A DNA stretch of 64,000 nt, from assembly GCF_014655955.1 (NCBI RefSeq), contig NZ_BNBO01000001.1, positions 332,716-396,715 on the forward strand, read 5' to 3'. Below, in pieces: positions 18,174 through 27,059 of this stretch (the stretch's first letter is position 1; each line of letters opens with the position of its first letter). The notes beneath the pieces were generated by a model. The model was not told the origin of the DNA and ran no database searches. It was given only the letters and a program-made list of their open reading frames with translations. The stretch is from Kitasatospora indigofera (GTDB lineage Bacteria; Actinomycetota; Actinomycetes; Streptomycetales; Streptomycetaceae). Position numbers and translations under genes: made by a program.

Positions 18174-20588
18174 TCAGAGGGCGAAGCGGTGGCTCCTGCC
18201 GGGCCGGACGATCGTCGACGAGCCCCGGAAGCCGACCCGGACCGGTTCCTGGCGGCTCTCGCGAAGGCTGACCTCGACGGAGCGCCGGTCGACCGAGAGG
18301 GCGATGCCCCAGTGGCCGCGGTAGCGGAGATCGAGGTTCACCCGGCCGATCGCCGAAGGCAGCCGGGGATCGAGCCAGATCGTGTCCTGGCGGATCTCCA
18401 GGCCGGTGTAGCAGCGCTGCAGCAGGTCCACGGTGCCCGCCATGGCACCGAGGTGGATGCCCTCGGCCGTGGTCCCGCCCTGCACGTCCGTGAGATCGCC
18501 GTCGAGGGCGTCGCGGAAGAACCTCCAGGAGGCGCGGCGGTCGCTGCGGGTGAGTACCCAGGCGTGCACGACCGCGCTCAGCGTCGAGCCGTGGACGGTG
18601 CGCCGCAGGTAGTGGTCGGTCGTGCGGTGCAGCAGCTCGTGGCCGGCCGGATACCCGAGCCGGCGCAGGAGGCCGCGCACCTCGTGCGCGGAGAACAGGT
18701 AGAACAGCATCAGGACGTCGGCCTGCTTCGACGCCTTGTAGCGGTTCACCGTGTCCCCCTCGGCCTCCAGGATCCGGTCCAGCCGGCGCAGGTCGGGGTA
18801 GCGCCGGCGGTAGTCCGCCCAGTCGAGTTCGGCGAGGCGTTCGTAGCCGTCGAACTGGCTGAGCACGCCGTCGTGGAAGGGTACGTGCAGGCGGCGGCTG
18901 ACCTCCTGCCAGCGGTCGAGTTCGCCCTGGCCGAGCCCGAGCCGCTCCAGGAGTTCGTCGCGCCGGTAGTCGGGCAGCGCTTCCACGGCGTCGAGGGCGC
19001 GGGCCAGCACCCAGGAGGCCAGCACGTTGGTGTAGGCGTTGTCGTCCAGCCCCGGCCGGTCGGACCAGGGGTAGCCGTCGTGGTACTCGTCCGGCCCGAG
19101 GACGCCGCGGATCGAGTACCGCCCGCGGCGCGGGTCGTACACCGCGGACGAGGACCAGAAGCGGGCGATCTCCAACAGCATCTCGGCGCCGGTGCCGGCG
19201 AGGAAGTCCAGGTCGCCGGTGGCCTGGTAGTGCTGCCAGACGTTGTAGGCGACGGCGGAGCCGACGTGGCGCTGGAGGTTGCTCCGGTCGGGGAGCCAGC
19301 GCCCGGAGAGCGGGTTCAGGTGCAGTTGCTGGGACTCCTCCCGGCCGTCGGAGGCGCTCTGCCACGGGTACATCGCGCCGCGCAGGCCCACGGCGCGGGC
19401 GGCCTGCCGGGCGGCGTCGAGCCGGCGGTGGCGGTAGCGCAGCACGGCCCGGGCCAGCTCGGGGAACCGCAGGTTGAGCAGTTGGAGGACGAACAGCTCG
19501 TCCCAGAAGACGTGCCCGCGGTAGGCCTCGCCGTGCAGGCCGCGCGCCGGGACGCCGACGTCGAGGTCGACGGAGTGCTCGGAGTAGGTCTGCAGCAGGT
19601 GGAACAGGTGCAGGCGTACGGTCCCGATGCCGTCGAAGTCCGCGTCGATCCGGCAGCGGCGCCACAGTTCCGTCCAGCGCAGGGCGTGGTCACGGGCGAG
19701 GTCACCGAAGCCTGGTGCCTGCTGCACCGCCGTGCGGGCCGCGCGCAGCGGCGCGCCGGTCGCGGGGTCGCGGGAGGTGTACACCGAAACCGTCTTCTCG
19801 ACGGTGACCGGTGATCCCTGTACCGCTTCCAGCGCGAGGACCTGGGCCGCCCAGCCCGCTCGGACCTCGTCGGTGCGGGCTGCCGGGAGCGTGGTGCCCG
19901 CCCGGTGCGCGCGGGTCCGGGTGGCGAGCGCGATGCGCAGCGGCGATCCGGTGGCGGCCACCTGGAGCCACAGCGTGCCGTCGGGGTCCACGCCCTGCCC
20001 GTCCGGGACGAGGTGACGGCTGGTCAGCCCCCGGTAGCGTGCGACGCCGGTGTTGGACACGTCCCCGTCGAGCGCGGAGCGGACCTCCAGCCGGCCGGAC
20101 CAGTTCTCGGGGACCAGCTCCGTCTCCAGCGCGAGCAGGTGCGGCTGGGCCTGGCTGGCGATCCGGCGCTGCGTCAGCCTGGTCCGGCGGCCGTCCCGGT
20201 CGACGACCAGCGCCCGCCGGGTCAGCACGCCGGCGCGCAGATCGAGCTCCAGGGTCTCGGCGGAGGCCGGCCCGGCGAACCACTCGCCGTCCTCCGCGCG
20301 GAACGTGAGGGGGAGCCAGTTCGGGCAGTTGACCAGGTCCTCGTTCTCGACGGTGCGCCCGCCGACGACGGACACCGCGCGGTCGTAGCAGCCGGCCAGG
20401 TAGGTACCGGGGTAGTGGACGCCGTCCGCGCGGCTCTCGGGCGCGGCCGCGCGGCTGACCAGGTACCCGTTGCCGACCGCGCAGAGCACCTCGCGGACGC
20501 CCTCCTCGGCCGGGTCGAAACCCTGGTAGCGGAGTCGCCAGGGATCGGGTGGTGCGGAGCCCCGGGCGGGTACGGGTCCGTGCCTCAC
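18174..20588 (-). CDS. Glycoside hydrolase family 65 protein (disaccharide phosphorylase type)
   Basis: An 804-residue GH65 enzyme. The N-terminal beta-sandwich starts with GVREVLCAVGNGYLVSRAAA; the (alpha/alpha)6 catalytic domain has the general acid E501 in GPDEYHDGYPWSD, the YKASKQADVLMLFYLF helix, the phosphate-site HGSTLSAVVHAWV and GTTAEGIHLGAMAGTVDLLQR. Family members phosphorolyse trehalose, maltose or kojibiose to glucose-1-phosphate, saving ATP, which suits energy-limited cells; the actual sugar cannot be told. The GTG at 20588 overlaps the stop of the upstream regulator (GTGA), so the two are coupled. Confidence 0.9.
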   Translation of the reverse strand: MRHGPVPARGSAPPDPWRLRYQGFDPAEEGVREVLCAVGNGYLVSRAAAPESRADGVHYPGTYLAGCYDRAVSVVGGRTVENEDLVNCPNWLPLTFRAEDGEWFAGPASAETLELDLRAGVLTRRALVVDRDGRRTRLTQRRIASQAQPHLLALETELVPENWSGRLEVRSALDGDVSNTGVARYRGLTSRHLVPDGQGVDPDGTLWLQVAATGSPLRIALATRTRAHRAGTTLPAARTDEVRAGWAAQVLALEAVQGSPVTVEKTVSVYTSRDPATGAPLRAARTAVQQAPGFGDLARDHALRWTELWRRCRIDADFDGIGTVRLHLFHLLQTYSEHSVDLDVGVPARGLHGEAYRGHVFWDELFVLQLLNLRFPELARAVLRYRHRRLDAARQAARAVGLRGAMYPWQSASDGREESQQLHLNPLSGRWLPDRSNLQRHVGSAVAYNVWQHYQATGDLDFLAGTGAEMLLEIARFWSSSAVYDPRRGRYSIRGVLGPDEYHDGYPWSDRPGLDDNAYTNVLASWVLARALDAVEALPDYRRDELLERLGLGQGELDRWQEVSRRLHVPFHDGVLSQFDGYERLAELDWADYRRRYPDLRRLDRILEAEGDTVNRYKASKQADVLMLFYLFSAHEVRGLLRRLGYPAGHELLHRTTDHYLRRTVHGSTLSAVVHAWVLTRSDRRASWRFFRDALDGDLTDVQGGTTAEGIHLGAMAGTVDLLQRCYTGLEIRQDTIWLDPRLPSAIGRVNLDLRYRGHWGIALSVDRRSVEVSLRESRQEPVRVGFRGSSTIVRPGRSHRFAL

Positions 20589-21295
20589 GATGTGTCGTCG
20601 GAGGGCGTTGTCCCGGCGGTCCGGATGACGCGTCCGGTGATCTTGCCCGGGCGGATCCGCACCCAGATGTCGCGCCGCCCGCCCACCCAGGGCTGGGGAT
20701 CGGCGTGCTTGCCGAACCATTCGATGGCATCCGCCTCGGTGACCTGATGGGCCGGGCCGGTGACGAGGACGCTCCAGCCGACGCCGAACGCCTCGTCGAG
20801 CTGGTCGACCTCGAAGGCGACCTGCTTGCCCACCGCGGCGGCGGCGCCGCTCTGCGGTGCTGTGCGGTAGAGCACGGTGCCGTCCAGGACGCGGTAGTTG
20901 ACCGGCAGGACCTCTGGACCGTCGGGCGTTGACAGGGCGACCCGGCCGACGCCACCTGGTCCCATTTTCGCCCAGCACTCCCAGGGCTGCAGCTCCTCGA
21001 CCACCGGCCGGAGGGCCGGCGTGGCCTGTCCGGGGGGCGAGTCGAGTCCGCCGCCGAGCAGATGCCGGACCGAGGTGCCGAGGGCGCCCGCCAGCGCCGT
21101 GATCGTCTCCAGGTCGACGGCGGCCGGCTGCGACTCCAGGTATTCGAGGTAGCTGACGTCCATCCTGGCCCGCACCGCCACCTGCTCGCGTGTGAGCCCC
21201 AGCTGCTCACGGCGGTGTGCGACGCGACGGCCGACATCGCCGGGGTGAGCGGTGTGTCCGTGGGCGCGATCACGGTCCGTCGTGTTCATGAACAT
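20585..21295 (-). CDS. XRE-type HTH fused to pyridoxamine-phosphate-oxidase-like flavin domain
   Basis: A 236-residue protein. Residues about 18-80 form an XRE helix-turn-helix (VGRRVAHRREQLGLTREQVA, then MDVSYLEYLES), and about 95-215 form a PNPOx-like split barrel (VGRVALSTPDGPEVLPVNYR to WSVLVTGPAHQVTEADAIEW). Such fusions are plausible redox- or flavin-sensing regulators. The ATG at 21295 follows AGGAG by about 7 nt; the Met at 21289 is an alternative. It heads an operon with the GH65 gene. A broken relative of its HTH lies at 37402. Confidence 0.86.
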   Translation of the reverse strand: MFMNTTDRDRAHGHTAHPGDVGRRVAHRREQLGLTREQVAVRARMDVSYLEYLESQPAAVDLETITALAGALGTSVRHLLGGGLDSPPGQATPALRPVVEELQPWECWAKMGPGGVGRVALSTPDGPEVLPVNYRVLDGTVLYRTAPQSGAAAAVGKQVAFEVDQLDEAFGVGWSVLVTGPAHQVTEADAIEWFGKHADPQPWVGGRRDIWVRIRPGKITGRVIRTAGTTPSDDTS

Positions 21296-21391
21296 CGTCC
21301 CTCTCCTGACACAGAGACCCGTTTCCGACCGACGGCCTCCAGGCGTCGCCCCCGCGTCATCATCGTCAGCCGGGCTGAGGACCTGGCGATA

Positions 21392-21471
21392 GGGCCGTTC
21401 GGGTCCCGAAGGCGATGCGGCGGACGCCCACGACTGAGCCCTGTTGGCGGAGCGACCGGGCCGACCGGCCC
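21392..21471. promoter_or_regulatory. Two 6-2-6 palindromes in a divergent promoter region
   Basis: GGGCCG-TT-CGGGTC (21392-21405) and the perfect-armed GGGCCG-AC-CGGCCC (21458-21471) lie between the divergent HTH-PNPOx gene (start 21295) and the PatA-like gene (start 21560), one nearer each start. Centres are 66 bp apart, about six helical turns. Confidence 0.55.
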
Positions 21472-21559
21472 TGGCGTGGCACCGCGCGACGGACGGACGC
21501 TGGATTCAGGCCACCCCCGGGTGCCTGGTGCGGCCCGGGCCGGATCGAGGGAGCCCCGG

Positions 21560-24304
21560 ATGTCCACCGTCCAGCGTTTGCCGTCCGCCGCCGAGGCCCT
21601 GCTGGCCGACGGCACCACCGCGATCATCCGGCCACTCGCGCCGTCGGACCGGGCCGCCGCCTTCGACCTGCACGCTGTATGGATGTCCGAGGCGAGCCGC
21701 CGGATGCGCTTCTTCGGGGTCAGCCGTCTGGCACCGCGGCTCGCCGCCGACCGGCTCTGCGGGCCGCCCCGTCCCGGATTTCTGGCGCTGGGCGCCTGGG
21801 CGGGCGGCGCGCTGGTCGGTGAGGCGGACTACGAGGCGGAGGAGGGGCACGAGGACACCGCGGAGCTGGCGTTGGCCGTCGCGGACGCCTGGCAGCACCG
21901 TGGTGTCGGGACCCTGCTGATCGAGCACCTGATCCATGCGGCGCGTGAGCGCGGCATCCACTCGATCGAGGCCGACACCCTTGCCGGCAACCGGGCGGTC
22001 CAGAAGGTCTCCTCCGACCTCGGGCTCCCCGTCCACCGCCGCTTCGAGCAGGGCGGGATCCGGGTGCGCGTCGCGCTGGACGAGGCCGACGAGCACTACC
22101 GCGAGGCCGTCGACGAACGCGGCCGGGCCGCGGACGTGGCCAGTCTCACGGCGCTGCTGCGGCCCCGCTCCGTGGCGGTGGTCGGTGCCTCACGGCGGCC
22201 CGGGTCGGTCGGCCGGGCGGTGCTGCTCAAGATCCGACAGGGTGGGTTCACCGGTCCGGTGTGGGCCGTCAACCCGCACGCCGGCACGGTCGCCGGCGAG
22301 CCCGCCCATCCTTCGGTCACCGGCCTCCCCGCGGTGCCCGACCTCGCCGTGCTGGCCGTGCCGCCCGCCGCGGTGGCGGGCGTGGCGCAGGAGTGCGGCC
22401 GGGCCGGGGTGCGGGCCCTGGTGGTACTCACCTCAGGTCTGGACGCCGCGACCGCCCGGGAGCTGATGCACGCCTGCCGCCGTCACAGCATGCGCCTGGT
22501 CGGCCCGAACAGCCTCGGCGTCGCGCAGACCGAACGGGCGGTCGCCCTGGACGCCGAGTTCGGCGGTGCCTTCCCGCTGCCCGGCACCGCCGGCGTGGCC
22601 GCGCAGTCGGGCGGCGTCGGCATCGCCCTGATCGAGCGGCTCGCCTGGCTCGGCATCGGCGTCTCCAGCTTCGTCTCCCTCGGCGACAAGTACGACGTCA
22701 GCGGCAACGACCTGCTGCAGTGGTGGGAGAGCGACGGCCGTACCGACCTGGCCCTGCTCCACCTCGAATCCTTCGGCAGTCCGCGGGCCTTCGCCCGCAC
22801 CGCCCGCCGGGTCACCCGCAGGTTCCCCGTACTGACCGTCGACGCGGGCCGCTCCGCCGCCGGACGCCGCGGCGCCGCCTCGCACACGGCAGCCGCCGCC
22901 ACTCCGACCGTGACCCGGGAGACGCTGTTCCGCCAGGCGGGCATCACCGCGGCCCGGGGCATCGCCGAACTGGTCGAGACCGCGGCCCTGCTGCACAGCC
23001 AGCCGCTGCCCGGCACCCGCGGCACCGTCGCCGTCGTCTCCAACGCCGGGGGCATCGGCATCCTGGCCGCCGACGCCTGCGCCGAGGCCGGGCTGGACCT
23101 GCCGGCACTGCCGGCGGACCTGGCCGCCGGCCTGCTCGCCCGGCTCCCCGACGGCGCGAGCGCCACCAACCCCGTGGACACCACCGCGGCCGCCCAGCCC
23201 GGCGAACTGCGCACGTGCGTGGACAGGCTGGTCCACAGCGGAGCCGTGGACGCGCTGATGGTCTGCCTGGTGCCGACCGCCCTGGCCGTGGACGCCCGGC
23301 AGGATCCCGTCCGGGCCCTGCTGGACGCACCCGCCCGACGCCGGATCCCGGTCGCCGCGGTGCGGATCAGCCAGGAGGTCCCGGTCCAGTACCTGACCTG
23401 CGCCGACGGCGGTCTCCTCCCCGTCTACGCCGACGCCGTCGCCGCCGCCCGGGCCTTCGCCCACGCCCGCGACCGGGCGCGGTGGCTGGCCGAGCCGGCC
23501 GCCCCTGACGCCGAGGTGACCGGTACCGACCCCGGAGCGGCCCGGGAGCTCGCCGACGACTTCCTCGCCGCCCACCCTGACGGTGGCTGGCTCGACCCGT
23601 CCGCGACCGCCCGACTCCTGGAGTGCTACGGCCTCCCGCTCACCACCTCCCTCTGGGTCCATGACGAGCACACCACCGTCGTCGCCGCGCAGTCGCTGCG
23701 CCGGCTCGGCCACGACGGCAAGGTCGCGATGAAGGCCTACTGGCCGGGGCAGATCCACAAGAGCGCGGCCGGAGCCGTCCGCACCGGGCTGGCCCGGGAG
23801 AGCGAAGTCCGGGCGGTCTGGCACGAGTTCGCCGAACGCTTCGGCGACCGGATGACCGGCGTCGTCGTGCAGCCGATGGCCCGGCCCGGTCTCGAACTGC
23901 TCGCCGGCATCGTGCAGGACCACGTGTTCGGTCCCTTGGTCGTTCTCGGACTCGGCGGCACCGCCACCGACGTGCTCGACGACCGGTCCACCCGGCTCGC
24001 CCCGTTGACCGAACGCGATCTCACCACGATGGTGACCGACCTGCGCAGCGCTCCGATGCTCCTGGGCCGCCCGGGACTGCCACCGGTCGACCTGACCGCC
24101 GTGCAGCGGGTGCTCGCCGCACTGTCCGTGCTGGCCACCGATTTCCCCCAACTCGCCGAGGCGGACCTCAACCCGCTGATGGCCGGGCCGGACGGAATCG
24201 TCTGTGTGGACGCCAGAATCCGTCTGGAACCTCTGCCCGTCTTCGACCCGTACCTGCGCCGGCTGCGCCGGCCGCCGGACACCGACGCCCCGGCGGAACG
24301 ATGA
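21560..24304 (+). CDS. PatA-like protein: N-terminal GNAT fused to NDP-forming acyl-CoA synthetase
   Basis: A 914-residue fusion. Residues about 20-170 are a GNAT acetyltransferase (IIRPLAPSDRAAAFDLHAVW; acetyl-CoA loop AWQHRGVGTLLIEHLI). Next come a CoA-binding domain (LRPRSVAVVGASRRPGSVGR), a succinyl-CoA ligase-like region (GVAAQSGGVGIALIER, SLGDKYDVSGNDLL, NAGGIGILAADAC) and a C-terminal ATP-grasp (KVAMKAYWPGQIHKSAAGAV to LAEADLNPLMAG). This domain order matches S. lividans PatA, which acetylates acyl-CoA synthetases; the synthetase part of such proteins is regulatory. The start follows GAGGGAG. In the island it could tune acetyl-CoA metabolism made by PFL. A CBS fragment overlaps its stop. 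Confidence 0.9.
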   Translation: MSTVQRLPSAAEALLADGTTAIIRPLAPSDRAAAFDLHAVWMSEASRRMRFFGVSRLAPRLAADRLCGPPRPGFLALGAWAGGALVGEADYEAEEGHEDTAELALAVADAWQHRGVGTLLIEHLIHAARERGIHSIEADTLAGNRAVQKVSSDLGLPVHRRFEQGGIRVRVALDEADEHYREAVDERGRAADVASLTALLRPRSVAVVGASRRPGSVGRAVLLKIRQGGFTGPVWAVNPHAGTVAGEPAHPSVTGLPAVPDLAVLAVPPAAVAGVAQECGRAGVRALVVLTSGLDAATARELMHACRRHSMRLVGPNSLGVAQTERAVALDAEFGGAFPLPGTAGVAAQSGGVGIALIERLAWLGIGVSSFVSLGDKYDVSGNDLLQWWESDGRTDLALLHLESFGSPRAFARTARRVTRRFPVLTVDAGRSAAGRRGAASHTAAAATPTVTRETLFRQAGITAARGIAELVETAALLHSQPLPGTRGTVAVVSNAGGIGILAADACAEAGLDLPALPADLAAGLLARLPDGASATNPVDTTAAAQPGELRTCVDRLVHSGAVDALMVCLVPTALAVDARQDPVRALLDAPARRRIPVAAVRISQEVPVQYLTCADGGLLPVYADAVAAARAFAHARDRARWLAEPAAPDAEVTGTDPGAARELADDFLAAHPDGGWLDPSATARLLECYGLPLTTSLWVHDEHTTVVAAQSLRRLGHDGKVAMKAYWPGQIHKSAAGAVRTGLARESEVRAVWHEFAERFGDRMTGVVVQPMARPGLELLAGIVQDHVFGPLVVLGLGGTATDVLDDRSTRLAPLTERDLTTMVTDLRSAPMLLGRPGLPPVDLTAVQRVLAALSVLATDFPQLAEADLNPLMAGPDGIVCVDARIRLEPLPVFDPYLRRLRRPPDTDAPAER

Positions 24305-24540
24305 ACCACAGCATGCTCGACGGCGCGCCGGCCGAGTCCTTCGCCCACGCCGGCACCGGGCGGGTGCTCGGCCGGGCCCCGGTCCGCGACTGGATGAGCA
24401 GGCCCGTCGTCGCGGTGGTCCCGGCCTCGGACTTCGCCACCATGGTCACGGCGATCACCGTCTCCCGGCGCGGGGTGCTCCCGGTGCTCTCGCCGGACGG
24501 CGCACCGGTCGGTGTCGTCGCCGCGACGGCGGCGACGGTT
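24301..24540 (+). pseudogene. Truncated CBS-domain gene
   Basis: It begins with an ATG that overlaps the PatA stop (ATGA) and encodes one CBS motif: VRDWMSRPVVAVVPASDFAT through RRGVLPVLSPDGAPVGVVA. The homology stops at about 24535 and the frame then runs antisense into the convergent nuclease remnant whose stop is at 24543. The intact CBS proteins nearby have two CBS motifs, so more than half is missing. I interpret it as a 3' deletion whose breakpoint abuts the neighbour, like the flavodoxin fragment at 4082. Confidence 0.72.
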
Positions 24541-24542
24541 GC

Positions 24543-25396
24543 TCAGCGCACGAGGACCCGTTCGCCGGAGCGCGGGACCACCGCGGTCCAGCCGAGCTCG
24601 CGGTCGATCCGGTCACGCAGCTCCTCCGAGCCCGCCGGTTCGCCGTGCACCAGGTAGGTGGCGCTCGGGGGAGTGGCGTTCCGGAGCCAGTCGATCACCT
24701 CCGAGGCGTCGGCGTGGGCCGAGAACGCGGGCACATTGACGATCTCGGCGCGGACCGGTACGTAGGTGCCGTACATCTTCAGGACCTTGGCGCCGTCCAC
24801 CAGGTTCCGGGCCCGGGTACCGGCCGCGGCGTAGCCGACGATGATCACGGTGTTGCGAGGGTCCGGCAGGAGTCGGCGCAGGTGGTGTACGACTCGGCCG
24901 CCCGTGGCCATGCCCGAGGCGGACACCAGGACCGACGGCACGGCGGAGCGCTCCAGGGCGAGTGACTCCTGCAGCGAGTGGACCAACGAGAACGGCTCCG
25001 GGTCGAGGGCGACCGCGCCGTCGTCCAGCACGTCGGAACGCAGCTCGGGGCGCGGGTGGCGAAGGCGTCGCGGTAGATCTGAAGGGCCGCCAGCGCCATC
25101 GGGCTGTCGACGAACACGGGTGAGCCTGCCGGGAGCCGGCCGGCCCGGCGCAGTTCGGCGAGCTGGTGCAGCACGACCTCGGTGCGGTCGACCGCGAACG
25201 ACGGGATCACGACGGTGCCCACGGGCGCGGCGGCGCAGCTCGGCCAGGCCCTGGAAGAGCCGCAGTCCACCATGATCCGGGCGTGGTCCGTCTCCACCAT
25301 GAACTTGCTGCCGGTCACCGTGCCCGCCCCGCCCAGGAAGGTCAGCAGGCCGGGGCGGGGCTCCGGGGGGTGAGGGGTGCTGCCGTCCGCCGTCAT
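24543..25396 (-). pseudogene. Beta-CASP metallo-beta-lactamase-fold nuclease remnant
   Basis: Pieces in shifted frames add up to a CPSF73/RNase J-like protein: LLTFLGGAGTVTGSKFMVE and IMVDCG at the N-terminus, LFQGLAELRR after a one-base loss near 25270, then PVGTVVIPSFAVDRTEVVLH, FVDSPMALAALQIYRDAFA and, after another shift near 25050, SVLVSASGMATGGRVVHHL to VPAFSAHADASEVIDW. The whole stretch between LFQGL and VIPSFAVDRT, including the HxHxDH metal site, is absent. It therefore cannot be an active nuclease. The ATG is at 25396, within 8 nt of GGGAGG. Confidence 0.85.
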
Positions 25397-25457
25397 CGCT
25401 GCCTCCCGCTGGGGTGGGCCGGATTCCCATCGTGTCGCCGGACCGGCCCGGTGTCCT

Positions 25458-25493
25458 GGGCCGCTCCGGCCCGCCGGCTGGACCGAACGGCCC
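25458..25493. promoter_or_regulatory. Paired palindromes, putative DosR-like operator
   Basis: GGGCCG-CTC-CGGCCC (25458-25472, one base wider) and GGACCG-AA-CGGCCC (25480-25493) lie between the nuclease remnant (start 25396) and the CBS-BON gene (start 25559). Centres are about 21.5 bp apart. Confidence 0.55.
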
Positions 25494-25558
25494 TGTGCCG
25501 GCCGGCACGGGCGGGCGGACAGTGGGAGGACGGCACTACCCGTGAAGGGGTGAGGACC

Positions 25559-26254
25559 ATGCAGCACCGCAGCGTCCGTGACGTGATGACCCAGGAGGTC
25601 GTCACCGCCGGGCCTGACACGTCGTTCAAGGAGATCGCGGGGCTCTTCCACCGCAACGACATCACCGCGATTCCGGTTGTCGACGACCAGCGGCGCCCGA
25701 TCGGCATGGTTTCGGAAGCCGACCTGATTCGCAAGGAGGCCGTGCTGCCCGACCCCGAGGGACGCACCCCCGGCCGCTGGCTTGACGCGCACGACCGTGC
25801 ACGGGCGGAGGCGGAGACCGCCGGCGGGCTTATGACGAGCCCGGCCGTCACCGCCCGCGCCGGCTGGACGATTCCCGAGGCCGCCCGCGCGATGGACCGC
25901 CACAAGGTGAAGCGGCTCCCCGTGGTCGACGAGGCGGGCCGGCTGGTCGGCATCGTCAGCCGCCGCGACCTGCTCCAGGTCTTCCTGCGTCATGACGCCG
26001 CGATCCGTGAGGAGATCCATCACGATGTCCTCGGCCAGACCCTCTGGCTGGCCCCCGCCGATGTCGAGGTGAGGGTGCAGGACGGCATCGTGACGCTCAC
26101 CGGGCGGTTGCCGCGCCGGAGCCTGGTCCCGATCGCCGAGCAACTGTGCCGGGCGGTCGACGGAGTGGTTGCCGTGCATCAGACCCTCGACTGGGCCGAG
26201 GACGACACGGACCTCCGGGTGGAGCACCCTCGCGCGTACCGCGCGGGGAGATGA
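25559..26254 (+). CDS. CBS-pair protein with C-terminal BON domain
   Basis: A 231-residue paralogue of the 7626-8306 protein with the same MQHRSVRDVM start. CBS1 is VRDVMTQEVVTAGPDTSFKE, CBS2 is GGLMTSPAVTARAGWTIPEA with VKRLPVVDEAGRLVGIVS, and BON begins VEVRVQDGIVTLTGRLP. The ATG is supported by GAAGGGG about 10 nt upstream and by the shared N-terminus. A palindrome pair lies 66-101 nt upstream. A strong hairpin terminator follows at 26320. Confidence 0.91.
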   Translation: MQHRSVRDVMTQEVVTAGPDTSFKEIAGLFHRNDITAIPVVDDQRRPIGMVSEADLIRKEAVLPDPEGRTPGRWLDAHDRARAEAETAGGLMTSPAVTARAGWTIPEAARAMDRHKVKRLPVVDEAGRLVGIVSRRDLLQVFLRHDAAIREEIHHDVLGQTLWLAPADVEVRVQDGIVTLTGRLPRRSLVPIAEQLCRAVDGVVAVHQTLDWAEDDTDLRVEHPRAYRAGR

Positions 26255-26319
26255 CCTGCGGACAGGCACCGCGAACCGGTACGCCGTCCAAGCGGTGGAC
26301 CGGAAACCTGCAGTGGCCT

Positions 26320-26357
26320 GAGGGCGGTGCCGGGTGAAGTCACCCTGCACCGCCCTC
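26320..26357. terminator. Bidirectional hairpin terminator
   Basis: GAGGGCGGTGC (26320-26330) pairs exactly with GCACCGCCCTC (26347-26357), and inside it GGGTG pairs with CACCC around an AAGT loop. The nearly perfect 17-bp stem lies between the convergent CBS-BON gene and the ppsA remnant. Confidence 0.75.
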
Positions 26358-26379
26358 GGCGGCCGCTACGTGCTGCTTC

Positions 26380-26723
26380 CGGGTCGTTGCCCGGGCGCTG
26401 ACCGCACAGCCCGACGGTGCGTCCGGCCGCGTGGGCGGTGGCTACCAGCGCCTCGATGCTGCGGGTGACGGCAGGGTTCCGCTCGTCGAAGAGGTGGGCC
26501 GGCAGGTCGGAGTCGCGGTCGACGCCCGGGGTGAGCCGGGTGAGGTCGTTGCTGTCGATCGAGAACCCGTCGAAACGCTCCGCGAACTGCTCGGCCAGCA
26601 GGATGTCGGCCGGGATCTCCGCCATCACGTAGACCCGCAGGCCGTTCCGACCGCGCGTCAACTGCCGCCGACCACCCCCACGTCCTCACGCCGAAGGCCG
26701 GCGAACCAGATCAGACGGCGCAT
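26380..26723 (-). pseudogene. ppsA: Phosphoenolpyruvate synthase remnant, ends only
   Basis: The first 20 residues from the ATG at 26723 (MRRLIWFAGLRREDVGVVGG) match a PpsA N-terminus just before the VGGKNASLGE motif, then a TGA follows. From about 26655, in another frame, the C-terminal barrel of PpsA appears: LRVYVMAEIPADILLAEQFA, DGFSIDSNDLTRLTPGVDRD, LFDERNPAVTR and TVGLCGQRPGNDPE, with the active-site Cys of GLCGQ. About 600 or more residues between the ends are gone, as is the extreme C-terminus. S. coelicolor has a related dikinase gene in its OsdR region. No activity is possible. Confidence 0.82.
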
Positions 26724-26875
26724 CGTCGCTCCTACGGGGTCGGTCCGGAGTCGGACGGCCGGACCGGAGTGCGACAGCGCGCTGTGCCGGACGGCACGGC
26801 CCGGGCAACTCCGGGTCCCTGACCCGGTGCGCCGCCCGCCGTCTCCAGCAGATCACCGGAGCCGCCCGCCCGCCA

Positions 26876-26912
26876 GGGCCGACCGGCCCACCCGCTCGGT
26901 ACCGGGCAGCCC
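26876..26912. promoter_or_regulatory. 6-2-6 palindrome with a weaker partner, in a 336-nt gene-free gap
   Basis: GGGCCG-AC-CGGCCC (26876-26889) has perfect arms; a weaker GTACCG-GG-CAGCCC lies at 26899-26912, centres 23 bp apart. The gap 26724-27059 separates the ppsA remnant from the CBS gene at 27060 and shows nothing else I can name. Confidence 0.5.
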
Positions 26913-27059
26913 TGGCCTCGCCGCGGCCCCGGACAGTCCCCTGGAGACCAGGAGGCTGTCCGAGGGGGCGTACCCGCCCGGCCGTCGAGGCCGCGCACGG
27001 GCCGTCGCCGGATCCGCACCCCGCGCACCCGAGATCTCGATCCCCCTGGAGCAGGAGCG

